Positions 1 to 11,400 of a stretch of 64,000 nt of DNA are shown here, in pieces. The position numbers and the translations under genes were made by a program. The stretch is from the NCBI RefSeq assembly GCF_003576645.1, contig NC_044925.1, forward strand, positions 16,961,320 through 17,025,319, in the 5' to 3' direction. How positions within the stretch are numbered: position 1 is the first letter of the stretch; each line of letters starts with the position of its first letter. Under the pieces are notes generated by a model. That model searched no databases and had not been told where the DNA came from. It saw only the letters and a list, made by a program, of their open reading frames with translations. The stretch comes from Ipomoea triloba. Its lineage: Eukaryota; Streptophyta; Magnoliopsida; Solanales; Convolvulaceae.

Positions 1-748
1 TATTATGTGTATGTAAAATTATTAAAAACTTGTAAATATTATTTCAAGTTATTTGACATTAATATTTTTCCCCTTATTGAATTTAAATTTTAGTTATGAA
101 AATTTCATGTAGCTATGGCCCATTTTGTTACTATGCCCCCGACCTATAAAATTATAGGATCGGGCCTGGTCAACCTCTGCAACAGAGGGTTCTGAGGGGA
201 TTCTGTGGACATGGGTATTCGATCAAGAATCCATTAAGAGGACTTTGTGTGAAATGATTATAATAGATGAACTACCTTTTATATTTGTTGAGGGGTAACG
301 ACTCAAAAAATTTGTTAGTGTTAAAATATTTTTAACATTAAATTATATAATATTAAAAATTGAATAATAATTTTTTTAATTAAATCATTTTACTACTTAA
401 TAAGTTTGGTATATCAAAACCAATTATCCAAAGAAAGGATAAATATTTGATGTAGCGTCTATATATAAGTTCTATACACGGGTAATGAACCAAAATGCGA
501 CACTTCATTAAAAATAAATGTCAACATTGACCAAATCTCTTCTTCTTTTTTAACAAAATTTAATTAATTTTTTGGTTATTATAATTTACAATATTTAATT
601 TCTTGGAAAAGGAGCAATCACAGCAACAACGAATAGGCGAAAGTTGGAATGGTGGAGACGACGACGGTGATGGGATTGGAGACGACGACGGTGATGAGAT
701 TGCAGAGAAGAACAGAGCGTTACTGTAGGTCGAGAATGGCGTAATTAA
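1..748. other. AT-rich intergenic DNA, no gene seen
   Basis: This stretch is AT-rich with short homopolymers and stop codons in all frames. A purine-rich GACGACGGTGATG-type direct repeat lies near 655-700, which explains the short serine/proline-rich reading frame on the minus strand there. I see no coding domain, RNA gene or complete mobile element. Confidence 0.6.
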
Positions 749-855
749 GGGCATGTTTGGTTCGCATGAAGTAGTTTTCCATGGGAAGAAGGTTCCTTCA
801 AATCAAAGAATTTGGTCTTTTTCAAGGTTTGGTTGATTGGAATTTATATTCCAAT

Positions 856-1545
856 GGGGCTCTATTTGCCAGAGCTTATTTAGGAACTTATAGTTTATTT
901 TAAACTACTAATAAGCTATAAGCTCTGTTTGGTAATGTTCCTAAAAGAAGCTAGCAGCTTAAAACAAGAGCTTATTTTTGAACGCTATCTAAGGTAGCGT
1001 TTCAAAATAAGCTAGTAGCTTCCTAACTTTTTTTTTTCTATCTTTAACCTTATTATTTTAAAGAAATGACATCATTTACTCTTCCCAATTAAAACATTTT
1101 TGGCTAAACCTTTTTGACTTTTTCTCTTCAATATGTTTGGTTGTAATTTCAATTTGACATTTGTGTTTGAACATTGATTTTTGTATGAACTAATCTTATG
1201 AATTATAACATTTTATTATACTTTATATGTTTTCAAATATATGTTCTTACTTTATATTTTATTAAAATATATTATATTTTATTAAAATATATTGATTTCA
1301 CTATTTTATATTTTAATATATAAATAAACCTATTTAAATTTAAAACTATTTAAATTGTATGAAGATGTTCTTTTTAATATTTTTACATTTATCAGCTTAT
1401 TAAAAAGCTAATTTTACCAAACACTTTTAAGCATAACAACTAGCTTAACACCTCTTCAGATTTCAACTTTGAGCTTATAGCTTTCAATTTTTAGCTACTT
1501 TTCAGCTTTCAGCTACCTTTTCAAATAGGTTTGCCAAGCATACCC
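856..1545. mobile_element. Nested inverted-repeat element, possibly hAT-like MITE
   Basis: Inside the Harbinger-like element the sequence GGGGCTCTATTTGCCA is mirrored by a right end whose reverse complement begins GGGTATGCTTGGCAAA. Further GCTTAT and AGCTA-rich inverted pieces lie between them, including TGTTTGGTA near 925 and TACCAAACA near 1417. The ends resemble hAT-type MITEs. I could not find a clean 8-bp target duplication, so the boundaries and the superfamily are uncertain. Confidence 0.4.
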
Positions 1546-1677
1546 TGGAACTAGAGTTTTGCATTTCTCAGGAAAACAAAATCAGAGGGGAGAGGTGGTA
1601 TTTTCTTTTCCGTTGCAGCTGGGAAGAAAAAGTCTGATTGTAAGACTAATTTACCCATGTACTTCTCTCTTAATTAC

Positions 1678-1706
1678 ATAATAATAATAATAATAATAAT
1701 AATAGT
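1678..1706. repeat. (AAT)n microsatellite
   Basis: About nine uninterrupted ATA/AAT triplets near the right end of the Harbinger-like element. They explain the poly-isoleucine reading frames seen on both strands here. Confidence 0.9.
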
Positions 1707-1901
1707 AGGAGCATTTAGGTCTTTATACACATTATTCCTTACCATTCTAAATCCAACCAAACAACAGAATTTATCTTCCCAGCAACTTCTTTTAATTTCC
1801 ACCAACCAAACAACATATTTTATCTTCCTCGTAACTAATTTTTCACGGAATTTTACTTCCACTTCCCTTCAAATATTTTCCGCGAACCAAACGGACCCTA
1901 A

Positions 1902-2515
1902 GTGGGTGTGATCTTTTTCGTAGCAAAAAGCCAAAAATCTTCATGTTGCTATTATTTACACAAAAGGGTTTGATGAGAGTGTTAAGTGCTCTTCATCATT
2001 AATGTTTGATTTAAGCCAAAAAAAAAAAATACTAATCTTCATTATAGATTGACTAATGACTACGCATCAAATATTTATACATAAAGAAATAGTATGTTAC
2101 AATTAAGCAAGATATGAAACATACTTACTAAAAAAAATAAAGATGATGCGACCAGTTAATATTGTAAAGTGTAGTGTAATTTTGCAATAAATACGATGAA
2201 AAGTCATATTTTTATGAATAATAGCTATTGACCCGTGTCATCACAAATTTGCTTACAATTAAATTGAGATTAGTTGAACTAAATGTTGGTGCATCAATAG
2301 TTGGTTTTAACAACGGCTGAGCATTATCGAACAACCTATTTGGTTGGAGCAACGATTCTTGTGTATTATTCTGATTACACAATGACTCGTTTTCTTAAAA
2401 AATAAAATGTCAGAATTAAATCAATTATCAAGGAATGACTCATAATATAAATAAATAACGAAGAATCCATTCAGTAATAAACATTTCATTTTATATGTTA
2501 ATTAGATATTTATTA
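1902..2515. other. AT-rich spacer, no gene seen
   Basis: AT-rich sequence between two DNA transposons, with short poly(A) runs (2009-2030) and no reading frame with recognisable content. I see no inverted repeats of note. Confidence 0.5.
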
Positions 2516-2655
2516 CACTAGTACAAAATCACCTTTTCGCTACTGTTGTAAATGACATTTCGCTACTGTTGTACAACAGTAGCGGATGAGACAGTCACTA
2601 ATTGTCCTTGACTTTTCGCTACCGTTGTGGAACGGTAGGGAAAAGTCTACTCATC

Positions 2656-2860
2656 CGCTACCGTTCCTAGCTAGGAACGGTAGCGAATGATATTTTTTTC
2701 GCTACTGTTATTTTTTTTTAATTAGTGATATTTCGCTACCGTTCCTAGCTAGGAACGGTAGCGAAATATCAATTATATATATTAAAAAAATACATTTCGC
2801 TACCGTTCCTAGCCAGGAACGGTAGCGAAATGTATTTTTTTTTAATATTTCATTTATCTT
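2656..2860. repeat. Subterminal long perfect palindromes of the CACTA element
   Basis: Three palindromes built on GCTACCGTTCCTAG lie in a row. The first (2656-2685) is a perfect 30-bp palindrome. The second (2726-2771) is a perfect 46-bp palindrome. The third (about 2784-2856) is a near-perfect palindrome of roughly 70 bp with a changed centre (AGCCAGG). All share the motif ACGGTAGCG. Single-arm copies also occur at 2535-2640. Confidence 0.9.
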
Positions 2861-3314
2861 AATTAATATCCCTAATTTTTTTAATTCCTGTACCTGTTAC
2901 AGCTTCTATCCATATCAAACAATACAGTTTTACACAATAATTTCAAACTAACTAACATCAATAATACTAACACAATATGTTTTCAAGCTAACGTCAATAC
3001 TAACACAATACTTTTAAACTAACATCAATACTAACAAAATACTTTCAAACTAACATCAATACTAACATATCATCACAAAATTAAACTATTACCAAAATTT
3101 ATACTAACACAATACTTTAAATCAATGCACTTTAACACAATATATGATCAAAGCATAATATATACTTAATATCATCACATCCACTTTAATACAATAATAT
3201 ATATAACCAAAACACAATACTATATTCAAATTAAAACATAATAGCTTTATTAATAAAGCAAAAGTTACACGCACTGAGAGAAGAAGTATTTTGCCCATTG
3301 CTCGCGAATCTCAT

Positions 3315-4221
3315 TTATGTCGTCAATAGAATACGCAGTATTGCTTTGAAATGCCTACAAAATAATACTTTGGCTAGGGGACCTTTCTTATTCCCACACG
3401 CATCTTTGTGTTTATAGCGCGATGCTCCACACTTTGGGCATACATGCAAGTCTTTGTATTCTTTCCAATACAAAATACAATCATTTGGACAAGCATGTAT
3501 CCTCTCAATGTCCATACCCAATGGACACAACATTTTTTTTTGCTTCGTAAGTTGAATTGGGGAGTTCATTGTCACCAGGAAGCATGTTTTTTAGTAGTTC
3601 TAATAATTCCGTGAAACCCTTATCACTCCATCCATTCTTTGCTTTCAAATTATATAATTTAAGCACGCCAGATAACTTAGTAAATTTAGTACTTCTAGGG
3701 AATAAAGGTTTTTCAGCATTTTCAAAAAAACTTTTAAGTTCAGAAGGCATTTCACTAAAATCTTCCTGCACATCACGCATCATTTCATCAATTCGGTCAT
3801 CATCATCATCATCATCATCATCATCGTTGCTAACATGAGATGCGTTATCCTTCTGATTATCTTCATGAGTTTGACTATTTGCTTGACTTTCACTGTGTGC
3901 ATGAGTTTCACTATTTATATGAGTTTCCTTACTTGCACTAGTACTAGGAATACTTGAACTAGTACTAGAAAGTAAGCTTTCACCATGCCATATCCATTTA
4001 TTGTACCCTTCTTTAAAACCACGGCGTATCAAATGAGCCTTGACTTCATCAGAATTACGATATCTTCTCAAATTCTTACAATCACAACATGGACAAACAA
4101 TAAAATCTTCCGCCTTTTTACTCCTATTTTCTTCAGCATATTGCATAAACTCTTGAACCCCTTGCACATATTTGAATGTAGTGCGGTTTTCATACATCCA
4201 ACTCCGATCCATATCTGTCAA
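3315..4221 (-). pseudogene. CACTA transposase N-terminal remnant, frameshifted and truncated
   Basis: Reading leftwards from 4221, the frame begins MDRSWMYENR a few residues in and continues with a Cys/His cluster (VCPCCDCKN) followed by HLIRRGF and KWIWHGE. This matches the transposase-associated zinc-binding domain at the N terminus of plant CACTA transposases. A low-complexity acidic stretch follows, encoded by an ATC repeat at 3803-3829. After about 230 codons the frame changes at an A homopolymer (plus strand T run near 3531-3541), and the second frame carries CPLGMDIERIHACPNDC and VCPKCGASRYKH, the start of the transposase core. The core then stops within about 40 residues, so the catalytic region is missing. 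It cannot make an active transposase. Confidence 0.85.
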
Positions 4222-5214
4222 TTCATAAAATGGTACTCTAAGTACTATATATGAAGATATGGATACGCAATGATGGATGTATTTATAAACGATATTAGAT
4301 TATTTGCATTGAAATTAGATTACCTAATTCGTAATCAAAATACCTATATAATCAAAGTATACCTAACTCATCAAATTTTATAACTACTCATCATCATATT
4401 CAATCTAAATCATCAAACTAAATAATTCATATTATATAATATACCTAACTAATCAAATACCTAATTTGTCAAATTAAATAGCTAATTCATCAAAGTAAAC
4501 AAACTACTAACCACAAATGGTATAGTAGCTAGGTCAATTCTTAAACATAATTATGTAATATACCTAAACCCTAATCAAATACCTAATTTATTCAATTAAA
4601 CTTTTAAAAGAATTTTTAAAAATATATTAAAATTTAAAAAAGCATTAATTTTTGTAGTTTTTTTTCTCTTTAACTATAAATAGTTGAAGTTCATTGAAAT
4701 TCATCTCTTAAGACTCAAATACCTAATTTACCTAAGTTTTTAAATATAAAAAATAGCATTGGAAATAAACAGTACTATACGATGATGATAATGAAGATAT
4801 TAGTTCAGTGAATATGAATAGGGTAGGTAGACAATAATATACAAGTATGTATTCTTCTATAGTAATTGAAAAGTTAATTAAGTCTAAGAGATCATATATT
4901 CTTCTTTTTGGTCAAAGGGAGCTTCTATCTGTACTGTTAAAAGTAGATAACTAGTCTCCCCAACCTTAGATGGCACTGCACATACTTGGAACAAATCTTT
5001 TTCCTCCCACACACAACTATTGACTAATACTGTACCTACCTCTACTCAGTATAATGTTCTTACTTCTTTGCTACCCCAATACACATTGTAGTCTAACAAA
5101 TAAAAAATACAACAAACTCAAAAAATATATATATATTAGCGATAAGAATCATTATTAATAATATATATATATATATATTATTAACCAAAAAAAAAAAAAC
5201 TAAAAACTAAAAAC

Positions 5215-5500
5215 TAACCTCCAGCGCCGATAACGGCGACAATGGTGGAGGCGGAGGCTGGTGGCGGACGGCGAGGGAGGCTGAGGCGGTGGCGCTGGTG
5301 GACGATGGCTCTGGTGGAAGGAACGCGGTGGTGTGGCGGCGGTGGAAGCGGTGGCGTGGTGAGGCGCCGGCAGTGGTGAGGAGGCGCCGGTAGTGGTGAG
5401 CGCCGGCAGTGTGGTGAGGGCCGATTCTGATTTTGGATCCCGGCAGTGCGGTAGTGGCGACTCGTGAAGCCGTATTTTCGATTGGATCCCGATTCTGATT
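5215..5500. other. GC-rich block inside CACTA element
   Basis: A sharply GC-rich segment of GGCGG, GGTGG and GCGCCGG-type repeats in otherwise AT-rich DNA. Its position, upstream of the minus-strand transposase, would fit a former first exon or promoter CpG-rich region of the element. No continuous domain is visible. Confidence 0.5.
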
Positions 5501-5534
5501 TAGGTCTGAGTAATTTTTTTTCTTTTATAGTAAT

Positions 5535-5790
5535 ATTTAGCTATCGTTTCTTTTAAGAAACGGTAGCTAAATGCATTTTCGATTTTTTTTTTAATTATTT
5601 AATTGTTTTTTAAGAAACGGTAGCTAAATGCATTTTCGATTTTTTTTTAATTATTTAATTGTTTTTAAATACCTATTCCGCTACCGTTTCATCAAGGAAC
5701 GGTAGCGGAATATCAAGCGCGTTTTTTGGGTTTTTATTCCGCATCCGTTTCTTCAAACAACGGTAGCTAAATGTACTTCACTTATTAACA
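5535..5790. repeat. Right subterminal inverted repeats of CACTA element
   Basis: Repeats of AAACGGTAGCTAAATGCA, including a direct duplication of about 60 bp (two copies between 5556 and 5660). There is also a palindromic pair CGCTACCGTTTCATCAAGG / ACGGTAGCGG near 5690-5715. They mirror the left-side ACGGTAGCG motif. Confidence 0.8.
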
Positions 5791-5895
5791 GAATTGCCAC
5801 CGCGTGTTTTTTTTTTTTTTTAAGAATTCACTACCATTGTAACAAGAACAGTAGCTAAATACTAGTGTTTTATGTGCATTTTTGTACTCGTGTTA

Positions 5896-6030
5896 CTTAA
5901 TAATTTTTAATTACATATTGTATTCAAGATAAACATAACCCAATGTAACACTTTCTATAATTTTTTAGGAAAAAAATATAAAACCTTGCTTCCCAAAATT
6001 AGATAACCCCAAAACAACGTCGTTTTGGGG

Positions 6031-6099
<69 letters not shown>

Positions 6100-6484
6100 T
6101 TTTAAAAAAATTAATTTGGTTCCCTGTTTCATTTGGTCATTTTGGTTCTCCTACTCTTGATGTCTCAATTTGAGAAACCATAATCTTTCTGAATTTGTAA
6201 TTTTTCTTAGATAATTTAAGATCTGCGTTTCTCAATTTGAGAAATCCTAGTTCGAATTTGGTCCAGTCTCCGTAACACGGATGGGCGTATACCCTATTAA
6301 TTTCTTTGTCGTTTTTCCCCAATTTGAGAACACATGCACGAGTTATTAGATAACTGAATCCATGTCTGTATTTCTCAATCTGAAAAACCTTAGTCTGATC
6401 TCTCAAACAGAAAAATTTAAAACTGGATTTGCTCACTAAAAAGTTGAAAGCTCATTGTTAATTATTAGTTAATTAAATGAGTAG
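5896..6484. repeat. AT/AG microsatellite and uncharacterised spacer
   Basis: A compound (TA)n then (AG)n microsatellite spans about 6034-6099. The remainder (6100-6484) has several copies of a TCTCAATTTGAGAAA-type short palindrome (6161-6178, 6231-6246, 6370-6384). The 99-codon minus-strand frame over 6137-6436 has no recognisable domain, and its translation reflects that repeat. I do not call a gene. Confidence 0.6.
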
Positions 6485-8150
6485 TGTTGGTCCCAAGGGG
6501 ATGGGGTACAAGTCTAGAGGGGGGGGGGGGGGAATAGACTTGTATAAGATTTTGCAAATCTTTTTCGACTTCTCGTGTGTATTGGACTTAGGATGTTTAG
6601 GTCCGATACCTCACAAGATGAAGACAAAGTTTTATGCGCAGCGGAAAGGTTATCCCCTTTTAGTTAGCACGAGTTTGAGTTAGTTCGAGAGGTGCGGTTA
6701 TATGCAGTGCAGTTCGAGAGTTAGATAGCGAGAGATAAAGGCAGAAAGTAAATGCGAGAGAGATTTTTAAGTGGTTCGGCCAACCCGCCTACGTCCACTC
6801 TTCTTCCAGAAACTCCCTGGAAGGATTGCACTAAAACTTCCCTTTTTAGTACAATATCGAGCGCTTGAGCTTTGATCACGAAGCCCGCCTCAAGCCTTAG
6901 GTTTTTCGCCCCGCTTCTTGTTACTCCACCTATCGAGCACTTGAGCTTTGATCACCAAGCCCGCCTCAAGCCTCAGGATCTTCACTAGACAGCTGCCAGG
7001 TTACTCCGCCTCTTCTTGCTTAATCCAAAGCAAGGACCTTTGGTTGTCACAGTTGAGTGTAACAAGCTCCAATCTGACCAAAAGCTATCGTTGAATCAAC
7101 TTCGATGTAGAGCAGCTTCGGTCACCTTCTAGATGTATAGCAGTTTAAGCTTTGTAACTCTCTCAAACACTAAGATGTGTTTTTCTCGCTGTTTTGAATA
7201 TCAGGATGATATTCCAAGTTGAGCACTTGTACTTTTGAACGTTTTAATCAGACACCTCTTAAGATTTTCGAATGAACCAACTTTCTTCTCCTTTTTTTTT
7301 TTTGAACTTGTGTCTTCACATCCTTTTTATATGAGAGTTGAGGAATAATTCCGTTGGAGGGAAAATTATTCCGTTTGAAATCTGTCTCACATGCTATGTA
7401 TGGGACTTGCATCTTTTCAGCATTTTTCATGGAGTGGTGGTCTTGTAACTTGAACCTTTTGTTTGGTAGTGGATATTCCATAATCCACTTTCTTGAGTCC
7501 ATGCTCCACTTGCTACTTTTGGTAAAAGTTACTCTTTTTAAATTCCCATTGATCCTCGTTTTAGGGAATAAGACCGACTTTGGATTAGTGCACCTTCTAT
7601 CCGTTTGTTGTGGAATTTTGATGTGGCATCCACTTCTGGCACCTCCTTAATATTTTATCTCCATGATATTCTTTTTCTCCAAACTTTATTCATGCTTCCT
7701 GACCGTCATTCAGCCTTTTGGAGAAATGTCAGTTTATCGAGACCAAGATTGATGTCTCGATTGTTTGATGTCTTGATCCCCATGTATCGAGAGATCTATC
7801 TCTCGAACTCTGCTTATGTCTCGAACTGGGTTGTTGTATCGAGAGATCCTATCTCTCGGACTCTGCTTATGTCTCGAGACTTAGTTGATGTCTCGCAGAC
7901 CCTTATTCCTCTAGTGTTGTCCCGTGCCTTCTTCTGATCTATCTATAAGATTACAACACGAGACTTTCTAAGATGTTCACACAAGTTTACCTTAAGCTTA
8001 AATATTTTCCGAGTTGAGCTCAAGTTACCCGGTTGTATTTTCGCTCTTAGTTTACTTGTCGAACTTACATATAATTTCTATCTTTCGAGACTTAGGGGAT
8101 TATAGGTTACATTTGGTATCATCAAAACCTATTACAATATGTTCCTAACA
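6485..8150 (-). repeat. 3' LTR of Sirevirus copy 1
   Basis: On the minus strand the LTR begins TGTTAGGAAC at 8150 and ends GGGACCAACA at 6485, so it has TG...CA ends and is about 1666 bp long. A matching but shorter copy lies at 19010-20556 and related ones at 53693-57102. A block rich in TCTCGA (7730-7900) includes two copies of an approximately 53-bp unit that varies in number between LTRs. A 12-14 bp poly(C)/poly(G) run is at 6518-6532. Confidence 0.88.
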
Positions 8151-8164
8151 ATTTCCCCCTTTTT
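8151..8164 (-). promoter_or_regulatory. Polypurine tract of Sirevirus copy 1
   Basis: The minus strand reads AAAAAGGGGGAAAT directly before the LTR start TGTTAGG. This is the expected place and composition of the primer for plus-strand DNA synthesis. Confidence 0.8.
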
Positions 8165-8430
8165 GATGATGCCAACACTATACTTACTTATATGGCTGAT
8201 TTGTAAGAAAATAAGCTTGATTTTATTTTCAGCGCATATGGTAAGTTTGACATGAAAACTAATCTGCTAAGACATGAATAACAAGTACACGCAACACCCC
8301 CAGCAAAAGATATATATATTAACATAAAGGGAATGTTTTACATACAATAGCAGAAAAGTTAAAATTGAAGAGGACAAAAAAGACCAAGAACAACAGAGAT
8401 GATCAAGAATGAGTTATGGACTACGAGAGC

Positions 8431-11400
8431 TTACTTCTTGTTTGCTAGAATCTTCTTGTTGATTGCTTCTCGTGTCTTGATGGGGTCTTTTGTGTCTACC
8501 AAACTCAGATAGTCATCTGTGACATAGAAGAATAGGTAGTTCCTGAAAGCCTCCCCAACACACTCACCTTCAATTACTTCATTCTTCCACCAGTAGATAC
8601 ATTCTTCTGGAGACATGTTGCTGTGAAGAGACATTCCAACGTACTTCAGAAGATTGAAGATCTGATGAACGAGATTTTGCTCGGTGTCTTCTCTATTCCC
8701 GAACCTGAAGGTGATCAACTTTTGTTCATCTCTTCTTTCTTTCTCTGTTTGTTGTTCTTGCCTTTTCCTTTTCCTTTCTCTGTCTTCTTCTCTTCTCTTC
8801 TCTAACTCTTTTGTGCGCTGAACCCTTAGATCCTCCTTCCTTTTGGCTTCCTCCACTGCCTTGCTCATTGTCTTTGGAACTTTTGGAGGAGGTCCAGCTG
8901 GTTCACTTGCTGCCCTTTTCTTGCTAGTTGATGTCCTTCCCTGAGTATTTTCCCCCTTGGTGGCATCATCTGCGCGGGAAAGGAGGGTGGACATACATTT
9001 GAAGAGTGCTTGAAGCTGGGCAGGCACTTGGTTCGACAGATCATCAAGTAAGACTTTGATTATGTCCTGTCGAAGTTCACTAGAGTTTTGGTAGGCTCTA
9101 AGCTCTGCTCGTAACTCAGCTAATTCAGCTCTCGCACCTTCAGCCTCTACTCGAGCTACAGCAGCCTCATTTGCAGCTCTCCGTGCTGCATCCTCAGCCC
9201 ATACTGCCTGTTCGAGAAGTTCTTCATGACTAGCTTGAGATTCACTTGTGCCAGCCGCAGGTATTGCAGCGTTTCGAACAATGGTCAGTACGCGCTCAAG
9301 TTGAGCCATCTTCTGAGATTGATCAGCCATGAATTGACGCACCTCGCCAATGAAAGCTTGCTTGGCCTGTTGATCATAGTCAGAAGTAGAAGGAGAAGTA
9401 GAAGTACCTTTTATCAGAGGGGACTTGGGTGCTTCCAGATTTCCACCCATGAATTGCATTTGCGAGTCCACCTCTCGATTTAGTTCCTGAGGACCAGCAG
9501 GGACACTGGGTTCAGAGCGTGAAGGTAGCTCCATGTCAGGCGCTTCCCGGTTTCCACCTGAGGGATGGATCACTTCTTGCTCTTCACCTCTCGAATCTGG
9601 AGCCTCAGCTTCAGCAACTGTTGGGACTGGATTAGCCAGGGAGGGATCTTCTGTATTGGACGCTTCCCGGTTTCCATCCAATAGAAGTTCCCCCTCAGCG
9701 TCACCTCTCGAACCAGTGCTGGGAACTTGGTCATCTGCTGGTGGGGTTGGAGACGAAGTGTCGACAGGTGCTTCCCTGTTTCCACCTTCGATGGTCGCAT
9801 CGTCCTCCTCAGTACCTCTCGAACCAGCAGGACTTGGGTCATTCTGCTCTCGTTGCTCATCAGATCGCACCTCAGCTTGCTCAGGCGAGTCAGGAGTCAC
9901 TATTGTTTCAGGAGCAGCTGGTGCACTCCACCTTTCTCTTTCAACCATCCTAGCTACAAAGGTTGATGCTGTGTCATCTGGTAGTAGGAATGGTGAAGGC
10001 AGTTCCATATCGATGGGAAAGCCTGGGAGTTGGAGTAACGGTATATCACCCTCTCGAACTGTCTGTGCTTCATCGGTGTCATTCGAGGGTGTGGACTCAG
10101 GTGGTGGCAAAAGAAGAACAGTGTTAGGGGCCACCTCAAGTGCTTCAGAGGTCTCGGATTCACCTCTCGAAGAAGCTACCTGATCGTCCAGAGCGGAGTC
10201 ATTTACTTGGGACAGGGGGATTGCTGCCGTTGGAATTGGAGTTTCAGTATCATCTCGAGCAACCCCAGAGGTCTCTCCTGGACCTCTTGTGTGGTCTACA
10301 GTCTGTCCCAAGGATATAGCAGTGGCGAGCCTGATATCTTCTCGAAATTGGGCATCAAGTTCTGGATCTTCCTCAGGCTCAACCTCTGTTTCATCAGCAG
10401 CTATGCCCTTCCCTTTATCAGTTCTCCCAAGATTTCTCTTGGTTGCATTCATTTCATGGGCAAGGTCAAAAAGTTCATGAGCTGGGATTTCAGATATTCC
10501 CAACCACTGGAGAGCAAACTGTTCTTCTGTCTCCATTTCTGCTGCCTGTGCTATCAGTTGGTGAAATGGACCTGTTCTCCAGTTAATCCATCTGAGTACC
10601 CTGGAGAAACCATCGATCATAGGTTCAGCTGCAACTCCCAACTGAGTAGTGACCTCTTCATCTCCATCATTCTGCCCGTCAGACAGAATCTCTGTAGTAG
10701 AAATGGCTTCCACAGTCGGTTCAGTGATCTCTCGATCGTTATCCGAGAGATCATTTTCCAATCTGACATCTGCTATTGCTTGAGCAACTGATCTATCAAT
10801 TTGAGCAAATTCAATGGGCGTTAACTCAACATTATGAGCCCATTGCACTGGGTCCCTGACCATAGTGCCCTGTTCAGCATCAGCAGATTCGAAATAGTCT
10901 TGAACTTCAGCTGCTGGAACAGTTATCTCTCGAACCACTTGTCGTGGTTCCACAACATCTGCCTGTACTGGATCACTGATCCCAGTACCTTCAATCTCTC
11001 GAACCTCCTCTCGAGGCTCAACTACAGACTCATCAGCACCCTCAGCACCATCATCAGCATGTAGATCAACACAGAAAGCTCCTGACAGGGACTTGGTAGG
11101 GGGCATTCTCTCAACCTCAGTGGCCAGTGTAGCCTGAGGTTCCCCCTGGGCTTGTGCCCTGTCTTCGAATGGTACTTGGATTGCTGAAGGTGTTACCTCT
11201 CGAATTTGAGTGATAGTTTTGGCTTTTTTAGCCCTCTTTGGCAAGGCAACCCTCTTGATCAGGGTATCCAGAGGCTCACCATCAGATTCCTTCTCCTTGG
11301 CTGGGGCTTTCCTTTTGCCCCTTCCTTTAGGCTTTGAGGGAGAAGGTTTAACCTTAACACCTTTAGCCTTTGGAGCTTGAGATTTCGTCCTACCCATATA

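Larger units (their letters stand above)
749..1898. mobile_element. Harbinger/Tourist-like non-autonomous DNA element with TAA target duplication
   Basis: The left end reads GGGCATGTTTGGTTCGC and the reverse complement of the right end reads GGGTCCGTTTGGTTCGC, giving terminal inverted repeats of about 17 bp with a few mismatches. The element is flanked on both sides by TAA (746-748 and 1899-1901), the 3-bp target duplication expected of PIF/Harbinger transposons. There is no transposase, so it would depend on an autonomous relative. At 1150 bp it is long for a MITE because at least one other inverted-repeat element appears to sit inside it. Family assignment rests on the terminal GGG and the TAA duplication. 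Confidence 0.75.
2516..5892 (-). mobile_element. CACTA (En/Spm) transposon, internally deleted, TTA target duplication
   Basis: The left end is CACTAGTACAAAA. The reverse complement of the right end is CACGAGTACAAAAA, so the terminal inverted repeat is about 14 bp with the right CACTA altered to CACGA. TTA flanks the element on both sides (2513-2515 and 5893-5895), the 3-bp duplication expected of CACTA elements. Subterminal regions are filled with inverted copies of a CGCTACCGTT motif, the usual arrangement for transposase-binding subterminal repeats. A minus-strand transposase remnant lies at 3315-4221, and a GC-rich block at 5215-5500 may be a former 5' exon or leader. At 3377 bp it is far shorter than a typical autonomous plant CACTA element, so it is a deletion derivative. 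Confidence 0.9.

Noticed and set aside
1657..1911. 84-codon plus-strand frame with poly-isoleucine
   Set aside because: It is the translation of an AAT microsatellite and the end of a Harbinger-like element, with no domain.
6137..6436. 99-codon minus-strand frame next to the Sirevirus
   Set aside because: No recognisable motif, and it overlaps several TCTCAATTTGAGAAA short palindromes that account for the translation.
9533..10183. 216-codon plus-strand serine/proline-rich frame
   Set aside because: It is the antisense shadow of the low-complexity acidic region of ORF2.
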